This document shows positions 57,846 to 64,000 of a stretch of 64,000 nucleotides of DNA, piece after piece; position 1 is the stretch's first letter; every line of letters starts with the position of its first letter. Made by a program: the position numbers and the translations under genes. The stretch is taken from assembly GCA_021784595.1 (NCBI GenBank), contig JAJYHT010000072.1:38829-102828 (forward strand), written 5' to 3'. Source of the DNA: Bacillota bacterium. Its GTDB lineage: Bacteria > Bacillota > Sulfobacillia > Sulfobacillales > Sulfobacillaceae. The notes under the pieces were generated by a model, which was given only the letters and a program-made list of their open reading frames with translations, was not told the origin of the DNA and did no database searches.

Positions 57846-58397
57846 ATGATTGCTTTAAAAATGCTCGTTCTGATTTTGTCACTAGGGATTGATACGCTTA
57901 TGGTATCCACTTCTCTTGGCCTTTCACAGGCCAAGGGTAAAGCTAAAATAGCCCTGACGTTTTCCTGCACCGAAGGGCTAATGGCCATCATTGGCTTATT
58001 CATCGGCAAAGGGATTGGCCGGGTTATTGGCTCCTGGGCCTCTTTAATCGGTGGGCTGGCACTGCTAGCCGTCGCAGCTTGGCTTCTTTTCTTTGACGAA
58101 GACGACGACAAACTGGGCCGAAGTCTCGGTGGGTGGGCATTAGTAGCCACGGCTCTCAGTATTAGCGTAGACGAATTGGTGATTGGTTTCTCTATCGCCT
58201 TGGTTGGAGTGCCGATTGCCTTAACAATTCTCTTGATTGCCGTGCAAGCCTATATTTTTACGTATTTGGGAATGACGTTCGGGTCAAAGATAAAACCCTA
58301 TCTTGGGGAATGGTCCGAGAAGTTGGCAGGGATAGCCCTTGGATTCCTGGGCTTATGGATATTTGTGGAGGCCATTGTACATTTACTTTACCGGTAA
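57846..58397 (+). CDS. MntP/YtaF-type membrane protein
   Basis: 183 residues, six hydrophobic segments. Two related halves each carry a membrane-buried acidic residue: LSLGIDTLMVSTSLGL and LSISVDELVIGFSIAL. This is the manganese efflux pump MntP family; the related sporulation protein YtaF shares the layout. Start at ATG 57846 (AAGGAG eight bases upstream). Predicted to export divalent metal; a manganese riboswitch is not evident upstream. Confidence 0.78.
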   Translation: MIALKMLVLILSLGIDTLMVSTSLGLSQAKGKAKIALTFSCTEGLMAIIGLFIGKGIGRVIGSWASLIGGLALLAVAAWLLFFDEDDDKLGRSLGGWALVATALSISVDELVIGFSIALVGVPIALTILLIAVQAYIFTYLGMTFGSKIKPYLGEWSEKLAGIALGFLGLWIFVEAIVHLLYR

Positions 58398-58771
58398 AAC
58401 GTCCGGACTAGCTCCGTTTGGGGGTGGGAGAGAGCACGATGCGTATTTCACAGGCTGCATTTTAAAATCCGGAATAGACTCGTTATAGTAGCGGATCAAT
58501 ATGGTTGCACTCCTGCGAAAGCATTGTACGATGGTGGCTGTCTTCTTTATGTTGGTTGAAGTTATAGCGATCGAATTTAGGGTTAGATCCCAGGTGTGCA
58601 CCCTACAGGTGTTGGTCGGGGGGGTGGAGAACCATATGGTTCTTCGGACCGACGTCTGCGCTCGGGCACGACTGGAAAGTTATCGCAGGAAAATGGGATT
58701 TTTTGGCGAAGATTTAATTGCCTAGACAAATCGAACTGATGTCTAGAATGTCAGTGGTAGGAGATATGCTA
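58398..58771. other. Gene-free upstream region of the kinase gene
   Basis: One 74-codon frame from 58501 lacks a ribosome site and looks random. TATAGT near 58487 could be a -10 box, but no good -35 pairs with it. G-rich runs (GGGGGTGGG near 58422, GGGGGGGTGG near 58618) are the only notable features. Confidence 0.3.
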
Positions 58772-61375
58772 ATGTCCGCCATGTTGCCAGAAAAGGTCAA
58801 ATGGATTCCGTGCGGACTCTTTGTCAACGACAGCGAAGAAAAGGCGACCATTGCAATTCGTAACACGTTGAATGCGGTCGATCGTGGTCAATGGATTATC
58901 CTGTCGAATCTAATGGTTTCATATCAACCCGAAGAGACACCTGATGAGATCGATATAGTAGCCATCGGTTCGACCGCTGTTATCGCCATAGAGATCAAGC
59001 ATTGGGACAACAGTTATGTGACAAGGAATCCGAACGTAGTTGCTAGTGAGGCACATAAGCTCGAAAATAAAGTGAGGCGGCTTAAACGGCGCCTAAGTAA
59101 GCATTTCGGTAATATGTGGGTCAAGGGAGTTTTTTTGTTTACTAAAGGTCAGCAATTTTCAGACTCGACTGTCCAAGGGATCCCAATCTTTTCTCTGCAG
59201 AATTTGCCGGATTTGTTTGCGATATCGACGCACGTGACTCTGAACGAGAAGCAAAGAGAGAAGTGCCTGAGGTTGCTTCAACCGTTGTCTGAGGCAGTTA
59301 TCTCGGGGCGCCTAAAGAATTTCCGGGATATAGAAAATCTTAAGCTCTTGACATCGACCAACGAAAGGTTCCATCGGGAGTATTCCGGAGTTAAGGTTAA
59401 GAGCCGAGAACGAGTAATTCTACATTGGTATGATCTTACGGCCTCAACGCATAAAAAGCCCGAGGAACTGGCCGAAAGAGAGTATCTTAGCTATAAAATT
59501 CTGCAAAAGGAACCCTTTATTCCTAAAATAGTGGATTCTTTCCAATCAGCGGCTGAGTATCCCGGTGAAGTTTATTTTTATTCCATTCAAGATTCAATGG
59601 CTCCTACTCTTCACGACCGGCGAAACGATGACAGTTGGACGGTAAAACAACGGCTTGCTTTCGCTGTGGAATGTTTCAAAGCCTTGCGACATATGCACAC
59701 GAGGGAGTCACCGGAACAACCCATATTTCACAGGGGATTGAATCCGTTTAGCGTTTTGGTAGGTTCCGACAATAAGCCCTTATTTACAGGATTTCGTTGG
59801 GCGAGAATTGTAGAAGCCGTTACTATCTCGCCAGCACAGTTACCCTTGGAAGGAGAATGTGTCGCCCCTGAGGTACTCCAAGGAGGATTAGCTTCGGCTG
59901 ATGGACGATCGGATGTGTTCTCATTGTGTGCTACATTGAAATCCGCATTAAGTGATTCGCCCGAGGCATTATCTTTGCTAAATACGGGGATGTCTGAGAA
60001 GCCCGGAGATCGCGCTTCTTTAGATACTTTAATTGAGGGCTTGGAATCGTTGTATGGTCCACAGACCCAAGTAGTGGGAGCTTCAGAGGTGGAACCGAAG
60101 TACTGGGCCTATGGCACTCGTGTCGCTCTGCATGGGGACCTCGGAAATACTGTTTATCAAGTGATCGAGTTTCTGGGCGCTGGTGGAGTGGGGCGAACGT
60201 TCAAAGTCGTTCAACTCGACGTGAAAACAGGTCAACAGCTCGGACTATATGTGGCCAAGACTATCGATACTGCAGAAAATGCGGAGTACGTACTAAAAGC
60301 ATATCGTTTGGCCCGGGGTGCTCATCCCAAGGAATCCAGTGCAAGCATCTACGAAATTGCCGACATCTGGGATCCATGTAAACCCATGGCACTATTAGAG
60401 TGGATAGAAGGCACACCATTATCTTCTTATTCAGCCATATTACCGCTATACGCTGAGGAGTTGAATGTACGTCTTGAAAAACTTATTTTGGGTTGGGTCG
60501 CATCAATCAGCCGGGTTCTTGCTCATTTTCATCGAAAGGGCTTGGTCCATGGCGATGTCTCACCTGGCAACATAATTGTCAATGGTCTTCAGGTGACTCT
60601 TACCGATTATGATGGTGTTACGAATGTTGGGGAAATTGCTCGGCATTTCAATTCGGTTTATGGAGCGCCAGAAGTGATATCTCGGCACCCGGTCTCCGCG
60701 TCGGACGACATTTATGCCTTAGCGGCCACGATATATTGGGTTATTACCGAGAAAACACCTTTTCTTCGGGGAAGCTCGATAACTCGAGAACAAGGGCTAG
60801 ATCTTGATGGTGAAGTGTTTGCGGAGATGCCCGACCTTACGAAATTCTTGGAGCGAGCTACTTTGCCAAATCGAGAACACCGCTTTGTGGACGGAGATGC
60901 GGTCCTTAACTATTTATCAGATTTGCCTTCGATGAACGCAGGTATACGGGATGATAGCCTTCGGTCTACGCCGGCATCTCCAGAGGTAAATCGCTTAAGT
61001 GGCAGCCGCTCTGCGGCCCCCGACAATTCTGAAACCAAACCACACGCACCCAAGGGCGAGCGCACAAGTGGCGCGAGGACAGCGCAAGGGAGGGCCGGGA
61101 TTAGGAACCTGGCGCTGGTTCGAGCTGAAAAGGGCAAGTACGGTGGATTTACAACCTGGCTGCGTGGTCATCAAGATTCCGAGGTATCGCTGGAATTTGC
61201 CGAGGTCGAGAAGATCATTGGCTGTGCGCTTCCGCCGTCTGCTCGAAAACACCGTCCGTACTGGCACGGAGGGCAGTCTGGAAGCACCATTGGGAATGCA
61301 ATTTTAGCAGCCGGATGGATAGTGACAGACCTCGATATGAGAGAAGAGCGAGTGGCATTGAAGAGGGGGAATTAG
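58772..61375 (+). CDS. NERD nuclease-like / pseudokinase / protein kinase / DUF7662-like protein
   Basis: 867 residues from ATG 58772 (GTAGGAG eight bases upstream; the frame opens at TTG 58718). Domains: (a) NERD, about 20-150, with DEIDIVAIG and IAIEIKHW giving the D...ExK pattern of PD-(D/E)xK nucleases; (b) kinase-like fold, about 210-420, degenerate: HRGLNPFSVLV and FTGF replace HRD and DFG; (c) second kinase fold, about 450-710, with GAGGVGRTF, VAK, HGDVSPGNIIV, LTDYDG and APE, so probably active; (d) a Ser/Pro linker; (e) about 790-867, WLRGHQDSEVSLEFAEVEKI, GCALPPSARKH and AAGWIVTDLDM, like DUF7662. NERD plus two kinase domains is the layout of PglW/BrxW proteins of BREX type 2. It precedes a DUF4011 helicase gene, so a defence role is likely. 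Confidence 0.82.
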   Translation: MSAMLPEKVKWIPCGLFVNDSEEKATIAIRNTLNAVDRGQWIILSNLMVSYQPEETPDEIDIVAIGSTAVIAIEIKHWDNSYVTRNPNVVASEAHKLENKVRRLKRRLSKHFGNMWVKGVFLFTKGQQFSDSTVQGIPIFSLQNLPDLFAISTHVTLNEKQREKCLRLLQPLSEAVISGRLKNFRDIENLKLLTSTNERFHREYSGVKVKSRERVILHWYDLTASTHKKPEELAEREYLSYKILQKEPFIPKIVDSFQSAAEYPGEVYFYSIQDSMAPTLHDRRNDDSWTVKQRLAFAVECFKALRHMHTRESPEQPIFHRGLNPFSVLVGSDNKPLFTGFRWARIVEAVTISPAQLPLEGECVAPEVLQGGLASADGRSDVFSLCATLKSALSDSPEALSLLNTGMSEKPGDRASLDTLIEGLESLYGPQTQVVGASEVEPKYWAYGTRVALHGDLGNTVYQVIEFLGAGGVGRTFKVVQLDVKTGQQLGLYVAKTIDTAENAEYVLKAYRLARGAHPKESSASIYEIADIWDPCKPMALLEWIEGTPLSSYSAILPLYAEELNVRLEKLILGWVASISRVLAHFHRKGLVHGDVSPGNIIVNGLQVTLTDYDGVTNVGEIARHFNSVYGAPEVISRHPVSASDDIYALAATIYWVITEKTPFLRGSSITREQGLDLDGEVFAEMPDLTKFLERATLPNREHRFVDGDAVLNYLSDLPSMNAGIRDDSLRSTPASPEVNRLSGSRSAAPDNSETKPHAPKGERTSGARTAQGRAGIRNLALVRAEKGKYGGFTTWLRGHQDSEVSLEFAEVEKIIGCALPPSARKHRPYWHGGQSGSTIGNAILAAGWIVTDLDMREERVALKRGN

Positions 61376-61385
61376 GGCACAGCCA

Positions 61386-61401
61386 AACCCCGCGTGGGGT
61401 T
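61386..61401 (+). terminator. Small hairpin after the kinase gene
   Basis: AACCCC, loop GCGT, GGGGTT, ten bases beyond the stop; followed by ATCTTGATG rather than a T-run, so at best a partial terminator. Confidence 0.35.
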
Positions 61402-61527
61402 ATCTTGATGCTGTTCCAAAGAAAGGATATGGGGATATTCCAAAGATCCATGGCGGAAAAATCCTGTGTGAAGCCAGGCGACTATCATCATTGAGGCACG
61501 TCAGTCTCTCTGAAGGGGGACCATCAG

Positions 61528-61623
61528 ATGACACTGGCCATGCGGTGGCAAACAGAGTTCAATAGAAACGATAAGCTTGTTAGACTGCAACATATTGTAG
61601 ACATCACCATTTCTATTGCATAA
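61528..61623 (+). CDS. Possible 31-residue peptide between kinase and helicase genes
   Basis: An ATG eight bases after GAAGGGGG opens MTLAMRWQTEFNRNDKLVRL and 11 more residues, stopping 10 bases before the GTG at 61634 of the next gene. It may be a coupling or leader peptide for the helicase gene, which itself lacks a good ribosome site. No homology recognised. Confidence 0.35.
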   Translation: MTLAMRWQTEFNRNDKLVRLQHIVDITISIA

Positions 61624-61666
61624 AAACTACAGTGTGACCAATCTGCATCAGAAAAGAGATGACCAG

Positions 61667-64000
61667 TTGAATCCCTTAAATGATAACGTTATTACCACTT
61701 CAATCCAATGGCGGTCTACGATCAGTTATGCATCCTATCATAATCACGTGCCAGTGGTGTCCAGCCTGACCATTCATAATCACTCCAATGAATCAAAGAA
61801 CCAAGTTCAAGTGATTTTCCAAGGACCTGCTTTGCTTCACGATTTTGTTCTGCGGTTGGAAGGATTAGAGCCTCACGAGTCCAGACGATTCGACATCGTC
61901 GATCTTCCATTGTCGCACCAATACCTATCCCAATTAGGGGAAGCCGAACATAGCCACCTGATGGCGGGCGTCACCGTTGGTGGCGTAGAAGTGGCCAGGG
62001 ATTCACACGCGATAGAAATATTGGCCTACGATCAGTGGGCGGGAATTCGAGAATTACCCGAATTGCTGGCCGCGTTCAGCACACCGAATCATCCCTCTAT
62101 TGACGCCCTGTTGTCAAAAGCAGGAGAAGTCTTAGCAAGCCAAGGGCGAGGTGGAGCGATCACAGGATATCAAACGGGAAACCGCGAGGACGTTTGGTAT
62201 CAAATTTCTGCCATCTACAATGTCGTCATGGCGGAGCAGTTGGTGTATAGTGCCCCGCCCGCTTCGTTCGGTACAGAAGGGCAAAAGATACGGTTGGCGG
62301 ATCGGATATTTTCTGGGAGAGTCGCAACCTGCCTCGACTTGACCATGTTGTTTGCCTCGTGTCTGGAACAGGCAGGGCTGCACCCGGTAGTCCTAATCAA
62401 AAAAGGGCATTCGTGGATTGGATGTTGGTTGATTGAAAGCGCTTTGCCTAGCGCACTTACTGATGATTGCCAAAGTATCCGCAAACGCGTACAAAGCGGG
62501 GAAATGTTGGTGTTTGAAACCACCGGTGTGGCAAATCAGCCGCCAATGAATTTGGCATCTGCCGTGGACTACGGAGTAAGCCATCTAGCCGATGAGCAGG
62601 GCTTCTTGTTCGCTGTGGACATTAAACGAGCTCGACTTGAACAAATTCTGCCGCTTCCTTCGCGATGGGACCCTGTGACCACTAAAGAACCCCTTGTGGA
62701 TCAAGAACCACGTCTGGAAATCGCCCCGGAGTTGCCCCCATTAGTCGACCAAGTGGACGATGTCAATACTAACCCATCCGGGCTAGACGGGTCTGAGGCT
62801 CGGTTGCGTCGATGGAAGGGAAAACTTTTGGATCTGACCGCGAGGAATCGGCTCCTGAATTTTAAAGTGACCCGTACCGTGGTGCCGCTGGTTGTCCCAG
62901 ATGTTGGCGATGTTGAGGATGCCTTGGCTGATGGTAAGGGATGGAAGTTTCGGTCGATTTATGAGTTTATTCCCGGCGCGGACCCAAGGTCGGTTGCTAT
63001 TGCTGCGGCGCGCACGGGGATTAATCACTATGAGCATCTAGTCCGCGACGTGATGGGACACCGAGAACTAATCTCCTCGCTGTTGCCTCAAGATTTGACG
63101 ACGCGGCTCGTCAATATCTTTCGAGCAAGCCGAACAGGATTTGAAGAGGGTGGAGCCAACACCCTGTTCCTCTCCGTAGGACTTCTGTACTGGACCGATG
63201 GAGCACGAGCTAAAACGCAAGCGGCCCCTATTTTGCTGATTCCGGTCACCCTTTCCCGAAGCTCCACCCGCAGCGGATTTGTGGTGACACGCCACGATGA
63301 CGACACCGTGGTTAACCCGACTCTTGTGCAGTTGTTGCGGGATCGGTTCCAATTAACATTGGAGGGGCTCGAGCCCTTGCCATTGGATAACCACGGCGTT
63401 GATGTCGCTAAGATTTTGCAAATTTTCCGTGTGGCGATTACGCCGATTACTCATTGGGAGGTCCGCGAGGAAGTATATCTTGGCATATTGTCTTATGCCA
63501 AGTATTTGATGTGGAAGGACCTCGAAGATCGCACGGAAGATTTAAGAGCCAGTCGTGTGGTATCGCAGCTGATTGACGCGACGGCTGCAATGCAGCCGGT
63601 CGGGGAAGCGTTTAGTCAGCGGACAGATATCGATCAACGGCACCAACCGTGGGAGCTGTTGACTCCCCTGGACGCGGATTCGTCACAAATGAACGCGATT
63701 AGTAGGGCAGCGGAAGGCTATGACCTCGTTTTGGAAGGGCCCCCTGGTACCGGGAAATCGCAGACGATCACCAACTTAATTGCTCATTTCTTGGGTTCTG
63801 GACGGAGTGTTCTTTTCGTTTCCGAGAAGATGGCCGCACTGGAGGTAGTCTATCAACGGCTGACTGCGGTGGGATTGGCCCCATTTTGTCTGGAACTTCA
63901 CTCGGCCAAGGCAAAAAAGACGGAAGTTTTGGAACAGTTGAGGTCTGCCCTTGCGGTGTCTTATGCCTATTCTGAAGAGAATTGGCGGGTTCATGCCGAT
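61667..64000 (+). CDS. Transglutaminase-like / DUF4011 / SF1 helicase protein (3' end beyond window)
   Basis: Open to the last base (778 codons seen). The N-terminal beta domain resembles those of DUF4011 proteins (ISYASYHNHVPVVSSL). About 200-260 looks like a transglutaminase fold: TCLDLTMLFASCL with Cys at about 222 and GHSWIGCW with His at about 248. The DUF4011 hallmark WKGKLLDLTARNRLLNFK is at about 383, and Walker A EGPPGTGKSQTITNL at about 690 begins the SF1 helicase core. Known relatives are 1500-2000 residues and end with DUF3320 and/or a Vsr/REase-like nuclease, as in the Hhe defence protein (DUF4011-helicase-Vsr). Start uncertain: TTG 61667 or GTG 61634 in the same frame. It is in the same orientation as the NERD-kinase gene, 290 bases downstream. 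Confidence 0.85.
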   Translation, partial: MNPLNDNVITTSIQWRSTISYASYHNHVPVVSSLTIHNHSNESKNQVQVIFQGPALLHDFVLRLEGLEPHESRRFDIVDLPLSHQYLSQLGEAEHSHLMAGVTVGGVEVARDSHAIEILAYDQWAGIRELPELLAAFSTPNHPSIDALLSKAGEVLASQGRGGAITGYQTGNREDVWYQISAIYNVVMAEQLVYSAPPASFGTEGQKIRLADRIFSGRVATCLDLTMLFASCLEQAGLHPVVLIKKGHSWIGCWLIESALPSALTDDCQSIRKRVQSGEMLVFETTGVANQPPMNLASAVDYGVSHLADEQGFLFAVDIKRARLEQILPLPSRWDPVTTKEPLVDQEPRLEIAPELPPLVDQVDDVNTNPSGLDGSEARLRRWKGKLLDLTARNRLLNFKVTRTVVPLVVPDVGDVEDALADGKGWKFRSIYEFIPGADPRSVAIAAARTGINHYEHLVRDVMGHRELISSLLPQDLTTRLVNIFRASRTGFEEGGANTLFLSVGLLYWTDGARAKTQAAPILLIPVTLSRSSTRSGFVVTRHDDDTVVNPTLVQLLRDRFQLTLEGLEPLPLDNHGVDVAKILQIFRVAITPITHWEVREEVYLGILSYAKYLMWKDLEDRTEDLRASRVVSQLIDATAAMQPVGEAFSQRTDIDQRHQPWELLTPLDADSSQMNAISRAAEGYDLVLEGPPGTGKSQTITNLIAHFLGSGRSVLFVSEKMAALEVVYQRLTAVGLAPFCLELHSAKAKKTEVLEQLRSALAVSYAYSEENWRVHAD

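Noticed and set aside
58501..58725. 74-codon frame before the NERD-kinase gene
   Set aside because: No Shine-Dalgarno and an irregular composition; its end merely overlaps the long kinase frame.

Overview
The window looks like chromosome from a Sulfobacillus-like acidophilic Firmicute. This is an inference from gene content and order, not from a database match. The evidence is: a Firmicute-type order rpmG-secE-nusG-rplKA ... rplJL-rpoBC-(L7Ae-like)-rpsL-rpsG-fusA-tuf followed by S10, spc and alpha genes and then ecfA-ecfA-ecfT-truA; strong Shine-Dalgarno sequences with many GTG and TTG starts; zinc-binding versions of L33, L36, S14 and S4; and autotrophy and respiration genes (phosphoribulokinase, CbbX, haem-copper oxidase, Tat-exported cupredoxin, cytochrome c lipoproteins).

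Layout. (1) 1-4.5 kb is a decayed accessory segment. It holds the edge of a tyrosine recombinase, small phage- or plasmid-like regulators, fragments of an Asp-box protein and a DUF1906 protein, an RHH regulator next to a promoter with an internal palindrome, and a zinc-ribbon/membrane/trypsin-like protease. It ends at a tRNA 3'-end-like sequence. (2) 4.6-7.1 kb has a lipoprotein, tRNA-Tyr, tRNA-fMet and tRNA-Thr behind one promoter, a DUF202 membrane protein and a solitary DNA methyltransferase. (3) 7.3-12 kb is a terminal oxidase operon (PepSY protein, cupredoxin, CoxB, CoxA, CoxC-like, small membrane subunit). (4) 12-15.7 kb is sparse: MaoC-like dehydratase, GNAT, a cytochrome c lipoprotein, a membrane protein, and several perfect hairpins. 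(5) 15.7-18.4 kb carries Calvin-cycle genes prk, rpe and cbbX, without RuBisCO in view. (6) 18.5-18.8 kb is a 290-bp IS608-like non-autonomous element, followed by a second cytochrome c lipoprotein. (7) 19.2-54.1 kb is the transcription and translation supercluster, with ddl and a small membrane gene placed between rplA and the rplJ leader. (8) 54.1-58.4 kb holds proline dehydrogenase, a frameshifted HAD phosphatase, GNAT, phosphoesterase and MntP genes. (9) 58.7-64.0 kb is the most unusual region. One large protein (NERD nuclease-like domain, pseudokinase, intact-looking kinase, DUF7662-like tail) precedes a very large transglutaminase-like/DUF4011/SF1-helicase gene that runs off the right edge. 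It looks like a defence locus combining PglW-like and Hhe-like parts.

How the genes work together. The oxidase, cupredoxin and two cytochrome c lipoproteins form an exported electron chain. prk, rpe and cbbX serve CO2 fixation. The central 35 kb makes ribosomes, RNA polymerase, the Sec channel and ECF-transporter energisers, under visible sigma-A-type promoters and an L10 leader with an attenuator. The right end is probably antiviral. All functions are read from motifs and context only; no searches were run.
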